The notes beneath the pieces are model-generated. The model had not been told where the DNA came from. It saw only the letters and a program-made list of their open reading frames with translations, and did not search any database. Positions 35,725 through 43,833 of a DNA stretch of 64,000 nucleotides are shown here, in pieces. The position numbers and the translations under genes are program-made. Position 1 is the stretch's first letter. Each line of letters opens with the position of its first letter. This DNA is from Desulfovibrio psychrotolerans. GTDB lineage: Bacteria > Desulfobacterota > Desulfovibrionia > Desulfovibrionales > Desulfovibrionaceae. Where the stretch lies: contig NZ_BLVP01000006.1 of the NCBI RefSeq assembly GCF_013340305.1, forward strand, positions 62,001 to 126,000, read 5' to 3'.

Positions 35725-35790
35725 AATTGTTACAATTGCACGGTAGACAGGTTGCGTTTCTTTGACATTCAGACCTTTTCCTCTTAGGTA
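35725..35790 (+). promoter_or_regulatory. Divergent control region of the kinase and the phosphate permease
   Basis: AATTGT-T-ACAATT (35725-35737) is a perfect 6-1-6 dyad. TTGACA (35762-35767) is followed after 17 bases by TAGGTA (35785-35790), a possible promoter for the permease. No clear two-copy Pho box was found. Confidence 0.4.
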
Positions 35791-35860
35791 CACCCGCAAC
35801 AAGGGATACGCAACCCGGCTACAGTGCCGATAACCAACTCTGGAAATCATCGGGAGCCTC

Positions 35861-37099
35861 ATGGATATCTATACCGTCTTTCTTGTTCTGGCCGTGCTGG
35901 CCGGGTTCATGATGGCCTTCAATCTCGGCGCCAACGATGTGGCCAACTCCATGGCCTCTGCCGTGGGTGCCAAGGCGATAACGGTCAAACAAGCCGTCCT
36001 GATTGCAGGCGTTCTGAACTTTGTCGGTGCGGTTTTTCTGGGTTCACACGTCACAAAGACCATTTCGCGCGGCATCATCAACCCGGATATGATCACTGAC
36101 CACAGGGTGCTCATGGTGGGCATGTTCGCCGCCCTGCTCTCCGCAAGCCTGTGGATGCTCATAGCCACCCTCACCGCCCTGCCCGTCTCATCCACGCACT
36201 CCATCGTCGGCTCCATCATCGGTTTCGGCTTTGTTGCCGGAGGACCGGATGTGGTGCAATGGAGCGGTCTGGGCGTGGTCGTGCTTTCGTGGATCATTTC
36301 CCCCCTGTTCGGAGCCGCCATATCCTACGTGGTGTTCTGGCAGATACGGCGGTATATCCTCTTCGAGAAAGGCGACATGCTTATGGCGGCACGCAAATGG
36401 GGGCCGTTCTGGATAAGCATGACCGTCGTGCTCGTTTTTCTTTCCTTCGTCTTCAAAACGCCCATGGGCAAGAATCTGGGCCTCACGTGGGGCTCCATGC
36501 TGTATGTGGCCCCCGCGCTGCTGGCTGTGGCATGGGTGATTACCCGCGCACTGGTCAGGCGGATCATACCGGATGTGGCAGAACAGCCGGAGGCGGTGGA
36601 AGGGCTTTTCCGGTCCATGCAGGTGGGCACCAGCTGCTATGTTGCCATCTCACAGGGCGCCAACGATGTGGCAAATGCCATCGGCCCTGTGGCAGCCATC
36701 TACCTCATCGCGCGTGACCAGAACATGGCCTTCACGGCAGAGGTACCCACATGGCTGCTGGTTCTGGGCGGGCTGGGCATTGCACTGGGCATTGCAACGC
36801 TGGGATACCGCGTTATGGACACCGTGGGGAAACGCATCACGCAGCTGACCAATACCCGCGGCTTTGCCGTGGACTTTGGCGCGGCAACAACCGTGCTCAT
36901 GGCGTCCAATCTGGGCATGCCTGTTTCCACCACCCACGCTGCGGTCGGCTCCATTGTGGGCGTGGGTCTGGCCAGAGGCTTTGGTGCGGTGGATTTCCGC
37001 GTCCTGTTCAAGATCGTGCTGTACTGGGTGCTCACTGTGCCCATTGCGGGCTTCACCTGTATCGTCATTTTCCAGTTGCTCCGTTGGGCAGTACTGTAA
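35861..37099 (+). CDS. Pit family low-affinity phosphate transporter
   Basis: A 412-residue inner membrane protein with about ten helices. The duplicated Pit signature is present in both halves: NLGANDVANSM near residue 22 and SQGANDVANAI near residue 266, each followed later by a PVSTTH-type motif (LPVSSTHSIVGSI and MPVSTTHAAVGSI). It moves metal-phosphate complexes driven by the proton gradient. The DUF47 partner follows after 39 bases, the normal order for pit operons. It diverges from the PhoR-like kinase. Confidence 0.93.
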   Translation: MDIYTVFLVLAVLAGFMMAFNLGANDVANSMASAVGAKAITVKQAVLIAGVLNFVGAVFLGSHVTKTISRGIINPDMITDHRVLMVGMFAALLSASLWMLIATLTALPVSSTHSIVGSIIGFGFVAGGPDVVQWSGLGVVVLSWIISPLFGAAISYVVFWQIRRYILFEKGDMLMAARKWGPFWISMTVVLVFLSFVFKTPMGKNLGLTWGSMLYVAPALLAVAWVITRALVRRIIPDVAEQPEAVEGLFRSMQVGTSCYVAISQGANDVANAIGPVAAIYLIARDQNMAFTAEVPTWLLVLGGLGIALGIATLGYRVMDTVGKRITQLTNTRGFAVDFGAATTVLMASNLGMPVSTTHAAVGSIVGVGLARGFGAVDFRVLFKIVLYWVLTVPIAGFTCIVIFQLLRWAVL

Positions 37100-37138
37100 C
37101 CCCTGACCGCGAGTCATATTTTTTCGGAGGAACACGCA

Positions 37139-37816
37139 ATGAAATTTTTCGTACCTTTTTTCGGGCTGCTTTCCGAACGCAATCCCATGGACGGGCTGGT
37201 TGAGCATTACGCCCAGATAGGCAAGGGCATGGCCCTTATCCGCGAATCCATGGAATGCTACATAACTGGCGGCACCTGCCGCGAGTTCTCTTCCCTGCAG
37301 GAAGAGGTGAACGAGGTGGAGGACAAGGCGGACAAGATTAAACGCAACATCCGCAACCACCTGCCGCGCGGCCTGTTCATGGCCGTGGACAAGACCCTGT
37401 TCCTGAACTACACGCGCAGCCAGGACAACATTCTGGACGCCGGACAGGAGGCCCTGAACTGGCTTGCCATGCGCCGCGTGCTGGTTCCTGAAGAATTCCA
37501 CAAACAGTTTCTGGACTACATGGACAGCGTGGGCCAAACGCTGGAACTGCTCGGCCCCGCGCTGGAGGCGACCATAGGCATGGTCAACGGCGGCGGCAAG
37601 ATGGACCGCGAAGGAGTGAAGAACACCTACCGCGCCATCCGCCACAATCATAAATCCGTGTTCCGCAGCAAGCAGGCGCTCATTTCCGCCATCTACAATT
37701 CCGAGATGGAATTCAAGGACATCTACCAGCTTCTGCACTTTGTGGAATGCCTGAACGCCATGTCCCACAATGCGGAAAACTGCTCCGACATGCTGCGGGC
37801 CATGATTGCCCGCTAG
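37139..37816 (+). CDS. DUF47/TIGR00153 family Pit accessory protein
   Basis: A 225-residue, all-helical soluble protein related to PhoU, with GGAGGA upstream of ATG 37139. The family pattern is visible: KFFVPFFGLLSERNPM at the start, ITGGTCREFSSLQEEVNEVE, then DKADKIKRNIRNHLPRG and a second acidic motif EMEFKDIYQLLHFVEC. PhoU-like bundles bind metal clusters through ExxxD pairs, which are present here. It is thought to regulate the adjacent Pit transporter. Confidence 0.9.
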   Translation: MKFFVPFFGLLSERNPMDGLVEHYAQIGKGMALIRESMECYITGGTCREFSSLQEEVNEVEDKADKIKRNIRNHLPRGLFMAVDKTLFLNYTRSQDNILDAGQEALNWLAMRRVLVPEEFHKQFLDYMDSVGQTLELLGPALEATIGMVNGGGKMDREGVKNTYRAIRHNHKSVFRSKQALISAIYNSEMEFKDIYQLLHFVECLNAMSHNAENCSDMLRAMIAR

Positions 37817-38015
37817 CAGACTTTCCGCTGCCGGACTGCATGGATGACAGGCAGCCTGATTGCCATGCCGATTGTCATGCTGCCTGACAGCGGCCTGCCA
37901 GACAGCTTGACCGAAGGCCGGAAACGGCCTGACGAATAGCCTGACGATAGGCCCGAATGACAGGCTGAAGGGCAGAGATACCGGCTGACAGCCAGATGAA
38001 CTGATCGGCAGCCCT

Positions 38016-38039
38016 CCAGACCGCCAGACCGCCAGTCCG
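38016..38039. repeat. 8-bp tandem repeat, three units
   Basis: CCAGACCG at 38016 and 38024, then CCAGTCCG at 38032. Confidence 0.85.
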
Positions 38040-38055
38040 CTCCCGCAAAAAACAA

Positions 38056-38095
38056 CCGCCCGCGCCGGAAAATCCGGTGCGGGCGGCATTATTTG
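38056..38095. terminator. Bidirectional terminator between DUF47 and dnaX
   Basis: A 14-bp stem with one G-T wobble (38056-38069 with 38073-38086) is followed by CATTATTTGTT on the plus strand, and by TTGTTTTTT on the minus strand. The latter serves dnaX. Confidence 0.85.
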
Positions 38096-38157
38096 TTCAC
38101 CGCGCCTCTGCGTCTGCCCTTTGCAGGATACGGGCGGAGCCGTGGCGTTTCCTGCTC

Positions 38158-40371
38158 TTACCGTGTGGAAGGGTCGTCCTTGTGGCGGAAGAACGCCAGC
38201 GTTGCCCCCAGTTCCTCGCGCAGGAGCACGGCCGTGGGGTGGCTTTCCACCTCCTCGCGCATCTCGGCCGGGGGGCGCACCCTGTTCAGCGGCTCACGCA
38301 CGGCAACCCTTGTTCCTTCCCCGAAATACTCCCGCACCCGCCCAGACAGCGCAGACTGCACGGTAGCGTCACCCAGTTTCTCATACTGCGTGGCGGACAT
38401 GGCTGTTATGTTCAGCACGCCTTCCCGCACCTCGCCATCGGCCAGCCGCAGGGCATGCGCCACGGAACCGCCCTCGCCGTTCCGCTCGCGGCAAAAGGCC
38501 AGAAACCCTTCCCACGTTCCGGGAGCGGACGCCTGTCCGGGAGCCGATACCTGTCCGGGCGCAGCCGCCCACGCCGGGTCCGGCATTACAGAAGGCTCCG
38601 CATCATGCCCCGCATGCGTGTCCGCACTTCGTTCAGGGTCGGGTTGCGGGCCAATCTCCGCAACCGCGCCGCCCAGTTCCGGCGGCAGATCGGGCGGCGG
38701 CCCCATATCGTAGTCTGCCGGCGGTCCGTCCTGCATGGAGGCGTCTCCTCCCTGCGGAGCGGAAAAGGCATCTGCGCCATGCTCCGGCGCAGCAGGGAAT
38801 GCAGGCTCCGTTATGCCGGGGGCTTTCCGTGCCTGCTCCGGCTGCCGTGCTTCTTCAGCCTGTCCAGCCTGTCCGGCCTGTCCCATTTGTCCGGTTCGTT
38901 CGGCCTGCCCTGTTTGTCGGGTCTGTCCAATTTGTTCGGCCTGGAGTGCGGCCCGCGCGCGGCGATGCGGCGGTTCTTCCCGGCTCCCTTGCCCTGCACG
39001 GGGTGCAGCGTCAGGGGTGCTGTCCGGGGTACGGCCTGGGGCAGTCGGCGCGTCGGGTAAACCACCCGACCTGTTCACGGCACCGGCTGCGGCGTCAAAA
39101 GGGTTGCGTGGGCCTCCGGGACCACCTGTCCCCTGTACGGGCCTGCCTCCCTGTACTCCCCCCTGTGCACCCTGCCCGCCGTGCGCAGCTTGGGGACCGT
39201 GGGAACCTTGCGAGCCTTGGGGGGCTTGAGAGGCGGGAGCGGCGGCAGCCCCCCGCGAAAGCTGCTCCATGTTCAGCAGCTTGGGCAAAAAGGCCAGATT
39301 AAGCAGCAGCAGTTCCAGCGCCATGGCAGGTTCAAGACTGGTCAGCACCCTGCGCTGCCCTTCCAGCGTCAGTTGCCAGCAGGCATGCACATGAGCCAGT
39401 TCAAATTCCGGCGTCCACGCCAGCCACTGCGCGGCCTCGTCCTGCGGCAGGTCCAGCAGGGGCAGTGCAGCTTCGCCCGCCTGCTTGAGCATGAAAAGAT
39501 TGCGCCATGTGGCCGCAAGCTCCCGCAGAAAAAACCCTATGTCCACGCCCTGATCCAAAATGCTGCGGATAACCGAGGAAACGGCCAGCACATCCTGCGC
39601 CTTAAGCGCCTCCATGACCTTAAAAAACAGTTCCTGCCCCGCCAGCCCCAGAATGGAGCGCACGGCCTGCTCCTCCAGCCGCTCGTGCCCGAGCGCGAGC
39701 ACCTGCCCCAGCAACGACATGGAATCGCGCACAGACCCCGCCGCACGCCGCGCAATAAGCTTCACCGCCTGCGGTTCATAGGGGCGGGCCTCCAGCCCCA
39801 GAATCTTTACCAGATGCGCCTCAATTTCCTGCTCGCCCAGCCGCTTGAAAATATAATGCTGGCAGCGGCTGATGATGGTCACGGGAAACTTGTGCGGTTC
39901 CGTGGTCGCCATAATAAAGGTGACCCCGCGCGGCGGCTCCTCCAGCGTTTTGAGCAGCGCGTTAAAGGCGTCCCGGGTCAGCATGTGCGCCTCGTCGATG
40001 ATGAACACCCTGTAGCGCCCCTCCATGGCGGCATAGCCTATGGATTCGCGCAGCCTGCGGGCGTCGTCTATGCCCCGGTTGGAGGCGCCGTCTATCTCCA
40101 CCACGTCCACGTGCATGCCCTGCGTGATCTTGCGGCAGTGCTCACAGACGTTGCACGGTTCTGCGGCGGGAGCTGTGGCGCAGTTCAGCGCCTTGGCAAA
40201 AATGCGGGCAATGGTGGTCTTGCCCACACCCCGCGTGCCGCTGAAGAGATAGGCGGGGGCAATGCGGTCTTCCTGCGCGGCGCGGGAAAGAATGGCCTTT
40301 ATGGTGTCCTGCCCCGCCACATCGGCAAAGGTCTGCGGGCGGTGGGCAATGGTAAGGGATGCTGTGCTCAT
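38158..40371 (-). CDS. dnaX: DNA polymerase III subunits gamma/tau
   Basis: A 737-residue clamp-loader ATPase. AGGA precedes ATG 40371. Walker A is GTRGVGKTT (about residue 45), the zinc-binding cysteines lie in CNVCEHCRK and the preceding ALNC, Walker B is VFIIDEAHML, and the sensor region has SVRDSMSLL. Domains I-III end near residue 360. The remaining half is the tau tail: a long Gly/Gln/Ala/Pro-rich linker with several tandem repeats (GQA, SAPGQA), then a final folded region of about 110 residues. I saw no in-phase slippery heptamer that would make a short gamma form. Monocistronic. Confidence 0.95.
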   Translation of the reverse strand: MSTASLTIAHRPQTFADVAGQDTIKAILSRAAQEDRIAPAYLFSGTRGVGKTTIARIFAKALNCATAPAAEPCNVCEHCRKITQGMHVDVVEIDGASNRGIDDARRLRESIGYAAMEGRYRVFIIDEAHMLTRDAFNALLKTLEEPPRGVTFIMATTEPHKFPVTIISRCQHYIFKRLGEQEIEAHLVKILGLEARPYEPQAVKLIARRAAGSVRDSMSLLGQVLALGHERLEEQAVRSILGLAGQELFFKVMEALKAQDVLAVSSVIRSILDQGVDIGFFLRELAATWRNLFMLKQAGEAALPLLDLPQDEAAQWLAWTPEFELAHVHACWQLTLEGQRRVLTSLEPAMALELLLLNLAFLPKLLNMEQLSRGAAAAPASQAPQGSQGSHGPQAAHGGQGAQGGVQGGRPVQGTGGPGGPRNPFDAAAGAVNRSGGLPDAPTAPGRTPDSTPDAAPRAGQGSREEPPHRRARAALQAEQIGQTRQTGQAERTGQMGQAGQAGQAEEARQPEQARKAPGITEPAFPAAPEHGADAFSAPQGGDASMQDGPPADYDMGPPPDLPPELGGAVAEIGPQPDPERSADTHAGHDAEPSVMPDPAWAAAPGQVSAPGQASAPGTWEGFLAFCRERNGEGGSVAHALRLADGEVREGVLNITAMSATQYEKLGDATVQSALSGRVREYFGEGTRVAVREPLNRVRPPAEMREEVESHPTAVLLREELGATLAFFRHKDDPSTR
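38862..38950. repeat. Imperfect 9-bp in-frame repeat in the dnaX linker
   Basis: Repeated TGTCCAGCC, TGTCCGGCC, TGTCCCATT-type units encode repeated Gly-Gln-Ala and Thr-Gly-Gln on the minus strand. A second repeat at about 38517-38560 (CCTGTCCGGGAGCCGATA type) encodes SAPGQ. Confidence 0.7.
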
Positions 40372-40556
40372 GGTATCCTGCGGTTGGAGAAAACGGGTGC
40401 CAACAAGGGGTACAGGCTAAAGAAAAAGCGGCAAAGTGGCAAGGCGCGCGGCGCAATGCCTACTTAGGTCTTTGAGTTTGCGGGCATTCTGTCATATACT
40501 CCCTGCAACCAAGCAATGGCGTATGCCGCAACGAATCGGACGTACCCTAAGAGGAA

Positions 40557-41447
40557 ATGAGAGTGAAACGCCGCACCTTCCTGCGCAACCTGTCCCGCGC
40601 CGCCGTCTGCCTGCCGGCGGTTTCCGCGCTTTCGGGGCTGGCAGCCCTGGCGCCCCGTGCTGCCCGCGCGGACCGGGACATTTCTCTCTTTCCTGCCCCG
40701 CAGCCCGGCCCCTACGAACTGAACATCCGCGACTACTACACCAAAATGCGCCACTTTGATTCGCCATCCGAGGGCGACATCGTGCTGAACGCAGAAGACC
40801 ACGCCCTGCTGCTTTCTTCCCTTGCCCGCATGGAACGGCTCATTGCCGTGGTGGGGCACGCAAATTTCTGTCTGCTGGGGTTTGACGACGCCCTGCAATA
40901 CGCGCGCAACTATCCCTCCATCGGGGCGTTCACGCCTGCCGAACTAGAGTTTCTGGAATGCCAGTATTACGCCGATGCCGCCGTTTACGGATTCTACGGC
41001 ATCAAAACCCTTCCGCACCTCACGGATACGCTGCCGCAGCCGGATGCCGTCAAGGTGCCCTACAGCGGCAACTTCCTTTTCGCGGGGCACCCGCACCGTA
41101 CATGGCTGACCATTCACAAGGCGCTGGGAGATGCAGTGGTACTCACCTCCGGCGTGCGCGGGGTGATGAAGCAGTTTCACCTGTTTCTGAACAAGGCCGC
41201 GCAGAGTAACGGCAATCTTTCTCTGGCCTCGCGTTCCCTTGCGCCGCCCGGATACTCGTTCCACGGCGTGGGCGATTTCGATGTGGGTCAGCGCGGTTAC
41301 GGGGAAGCGAACTTTACCTCACGCTTCACGGAAACCGAGGTGTTCCGGCGGCTGGAAGATATGGGCTATCTCACACTGCGCTATCCGCGCGAAAACCGGC
41401 TCGGCGTACGGTTCGAGCCTTGGCACGTCAAAGTGAATCAGGCATGA
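40557..41447 (+). CDS. Tat-exported M15 family D,D-carboxypeptidase-like peptidase
   Basis: A 296-residue protein. RRTFLRNLSRA at residues 5-15, followed by a hydrophobic stretch and an Ala-rich cleavage region, is a twin-arginine signal. The zinc motif SxHxxGxxxD is present with His236 and Asp242 in YSFHGVGDFDVG, and the second histidine His290 lies in EPWH at the very end, so all three M15 ligands are in place. M15 enzymes such as VanY and DdpX cut the terminal D-alanine from peptidoglycan stem peptides. The stop overlaps the ATG of the next gene (ATGA), so translation is coupled. Confidence 0.85.
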   Translation: MRVKRRTFLRNLSRAAVCLPAVSALSGLAALAPRAARADRDISLFPAPQPGPYELNIRDYYTKMRHFDSPSEGDIVLNAEDHALLLSSLARMERLIAVVGHANFCLLGFDDALQYARNYPSIGAFTPAELEFLECQYYADAAVYGFYGIKTLPHLTDTLPQPDAVKVPYSGNFLFAGHPHRTWLTIHKALGDAVVLTSGVRGVMKQFHLFLNKAAQSNGNLSLASRSLAPPGYSFHGVGDFDVGQRGYGEANFTSRFTETEVFRRLEDMGYLTLRYPRENRLGVRFEPWHVKVNQA

Positions 41448-42859
41448 AACTACTCCTCGCGCTTCTCCTCGTCCTGTGCATGGCTTTCCCTGCACAGGCC
41501 CGCAATCCTCTGGATTTCCATCTCGTCAAACTCAACGGCACGGAATCCGGCCCCACACTGCTGGTGGTGGGCGGCATACAGGGCGACGAACCGGGCGGAT
41601 TCAACGCCGCAGGCATGCTGGCCAGCAACTACACCATACGCAAAGGCAGCGTGTGGGTGGTGCCCAACCTGAATTTTCCCAGCATCATCGCCCGTTCCCG
41701 CGGAGGATTCGGCGACATGAACCGCAAGTTCGCCGCCCTGCACAAGGATGACCCGGACTACACAACCATCCAGCGTATCAAAGAAATCATTCTGGACCCG
41801 CAGGTGGACTTTGTGCTCAACCTGCACGATGGCAGCGGCTTCTACCGGCCCGCCTGGGAGAGCGAAACCCGCAATCCCAAACGCTGGGGGCAGTGTGTCA
41901 TCATCGACCAGACGGCCATCGGCGCGCAGCCGTTCGGCAATCTGGAAGAGATGGCCCTTGCCGCAGTTTCAGACGCCAACAACGCCCTGCTCATCCCCGG
42001 CCACGCCTACCATCTGAAGAACACCCGCACCAATGAAGGCGATGCGGAGATGGAAAAAACCCTCACCTACTTCGCCATCACCAACGGCAAACCCGCCTTC
42101 GGGGTGGAAGCCAGCAAGGAATTCAAAACTGCCACCCGCGCCTACTACCACATCCGCGTTCTGGAATCGTTCATGCGGCAGGCTGGCATAGAGTATGAGC
42201 GCGATTTCGTGCTCACGCCCGAAGGGCTGGAAGCCGCCATGAACCGCAACCTGCATCTGGCCTTCCATAACGGCAAGCTCTCGCTGGATATGCAGGATAT
42301 CCGCAGCGTGCTGCGCTTTGTCCCGCTGAACCGCAACGCAGAGCGCGAATTTTCGTCTTCCAAGCCGCTGCTCACCATGGTGAACAACGGCAACGCCTAC
42401 CGGGTGTATTATGGCAATACCCACCTGACCCAGCTTGTTCCCCAGTATTTCGACTTTGACGACAGCCTGAACGCCCTGACCATCCTTGTGGACGGCAAAC
42501 CCCATAACGCCACGGTGGGCAGCATCGTGCCGGTGGGCAATGTCTTTGAGGTGGCAGCGCAGGAAGGCTACCGGGTAAACGTCATCGGCTACACCCACCC
42601 CAGGCTGACCAACGAGGTGGATATTCCCATCCGCAAGGCGGACTTCCTGCCCGGCTATTCCGTGGATAACGCAGAAACCCACTACCGGGTGGAGGTTTAT
42701 CGCGGCGAAAAGTTCGCGGGCATGGTGATGGTACGGTTCGACGAAGCAGCGGCGGCAGCCCTGAATAACAACAATGCCGCCCCCCGTACGGAAGACGGAG
42801 CCCCGGCGCAAGACCTTGCCGGTAACGGTGCCGACAGCAACGACACGCTGGGCTGGTAA
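41444..42859 (+). CDS. Csd4/Pgp1-like M99 D,L-carboxypeptidase (peptidoglycan trimming, cell shape)
   Basis: A 471-residue protein with a Sec signal (KLLLALLLVLCMAFPAQA). The carboxypeptidase core is M14-like but has an atypical glutamine metal ligand: Gln46 and Glu49 in GGIQGDEPGG and His128 in NLHDGSG. As I recall, the same residues and numbers bind zinc in Helicobacter pylori Csd4. Csd4 and Campylobacter Pgp1 trim tripeptides to dipeptides and are needed for helical cell shape. A C-terminal all-beta part follows. Coupled by a four-base overlap to the M15 peptidase, which would supply its substrate. A role in vibrioid cell curvature is inference. Confidence 0.88.
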   Translation: MKLLLALLLVLCMAFPAQARNPLDFHLVKLNGTESGPTLLVVGGIQGDEPGGFNAAGMLASNYTIRKGSVWVVPNLNFPSIIARSRGGFGDMNRKFAALHKDDPDYTTIQRIKEIILDPQVDFVLNLHDGSGFYRPAWESETRNPKRWGQCVIIDQTAIGAQPFGNLEEMALAAVSDANNALLIPGHAYHLKNTRTNEGDAEMEKTLTYFAITNGKPAFGVEASKEFKTATRAYYHIRVLESFMRQAGIEYERDFVLTPEGLEAAMNRNLHLAFHNGKLSLDMQDIRSVLRFVPLNRNAEREFSSSKPLLTMVNNGNAYRVYYGNTHLTQLVPQYFDFDDSLNALTILVDGKPHNATVGSIVPVGNVFEVAAQEGYRVNVIGYTHPRLTNEVDIPIRKADFLPGYSVDNAETHYRVEVYRGEKFAGMVMVRFDEAAAAALNNNNAAPRTEDGAPAQDLAGNGADSNDTLGW

Positions 42860-42964
42860 AAACCCCCGCAAAACGTGGTACGACGGACTGCGGCAAAGGC
42901 CTTTTCTCAGGCAGCTCAACGCATGCATAACAGGATTCGGCCTGTCGTGGTTCACCTTTGATCC

Positions 42965-43038
42965 GGGAATCGGGAAACTTGGCAATCGGGAAAGTTGGTA
43001 ACCCGGAAAGCGGGCAATCGGGAAACATTGCAACCCGG
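42965..43038. repeat. 16-bp tandem repeat, four units plus partial
   Basis: Units begin at 42965, 42981, 42997, 43013 and 43029, all variants of GGCAATCGGGAAACTT. The array lies immediately upstream of the solute-binding protein gene and ends 16 bases before its start codon, so it would form part of its leader. Confidence 0.9.
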
Positions 43039-43054
43039 CCTTTCAGAGAGGCAT

Positions 43055-43813
43055 ATGTCTCCACCGTTCCGTAACGCGGTCTTCGTCCTTGCTCTGCTTC
43101 TGCTGCTCCCTGCCGCCTCCCGCGCGGAGCAGCTGACGGTGGGCTATATTGAATACCCGCCCTACTATTTCACGCACGGCAACGGCACCCCGGGCGGGCT
43201 GCTCATGGATATCACCACGCAGATTCTGGACGATTCGGGCGTCAGCTACACGTACAAACCCCTCCCCTCCAAACGCATCCTCAGCTATCTTGAAGATGGC
43301 AGGCAGGACTTCGCATCAACAGGATGGTTCAAAACGCTCCAGCGGGAAAGCTTTGCCATATTCTCCCTGCCCATCTACCGGAACAAACCTGTGGGACTTG
43401 TCTCGCTGCGGGAAAAGGCGCACCACTTTGCGCGGTACGGAACACTCCGGGAAATCATGGAGAGCGGCCTGTTTACGGCCGGGCTTCTGTGCGGGCATTC
43501 TGAGGGAGAGTACATTGACGGCATCATGACCCGGCACGAAAACAGGGTCATGCAGATAACGGGCGAACAGGCAGTCCTCATGCGCATGCTGGCAGCCGGA
43601 CGCTTCGACTTTGTCCTCCTGCCGCCGGAAGAGGTGCCCGGGCTTGCCCTTGCCGCCGGGGAAACACCGGAAGCATTCACGCTTACGGAACTGCCGGACA
43701 TTCCCGCAGGCAACACGCGCCACATCATGTTTTCCCGGGCAGTCTCCCCGGATATGGTGGAACGCATCAACAACGCCATCCGCAGCCGTCAGGAAAGCAT
43801 CCCGCTGCCCTAG
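43055..43813 (+). CDS. Periplasmic solute-binding protein, SBP_bac_3-like
   Basis: A 252-residue protein from ATG 43055, with GAGAGG close upstream; the frame is open further left through the tandem repeat. A Sec signal ends near ASRA-EQ. The mature part starts LTVGYIEYPPYYFT and continues with GLLMDITTQILDDSGVSYTY and a later DFVLLPPEE, the amino-acid-binding protein pattern. No permease or ATPase gene is adjacent, so it may act as a stand-alone sensor or chemotaxis partner. It is about the usual length. Confidence 0.8.
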   Translation: MSPPFRNAVFVLALLLLLPAASRAEQLTVGYIEYPPYYFTHGNGTPGGLLMDITTQILDDSGVSYTYKPLPSKRILSYLEDGRQDFASTGWFKTLQRESFAIFSLPIYRNKPVGLVSLREKAHHFARYGTLREIMESGLFTAGLLCGHSEGEYIDGIMTRHENRVMQITGEQAVLMRMLAAGRFDFVLLPPEEVPGLALAAGETPEAFTLTELPDIPAGNTRHIMFSRAVSPDMVERINNAIRSRQESIPLP

Positions 43814-43833
43814 CTGACCTAGCGTATCAGCCG

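Larger units (their letters stand above)
37817..38157. other. Intergenic region with degenerate repeats and a bidirectional terminator
   Basis: Between the convergent DUF47 and dnaX genes. From 37830 to 38010 the sequence is a degenerate mosaic of GCCTGA, GACAGGC and CAGCCTGA words. An 8-bp triplet CCAGACCG, CCAGACCG, CCAGTCCG lies at 38016-38039. The terminator follows. No gene was supported. Confidence 0.6.

Noticed and set aside
39526-39540. T-run in dnaX as a possible programmed frameshift site
   Set aside because: The six Ts on the coding strand are out of phase for an X-XXY-YYZ slip and lie inside domain III, not at the usual gamma stop.
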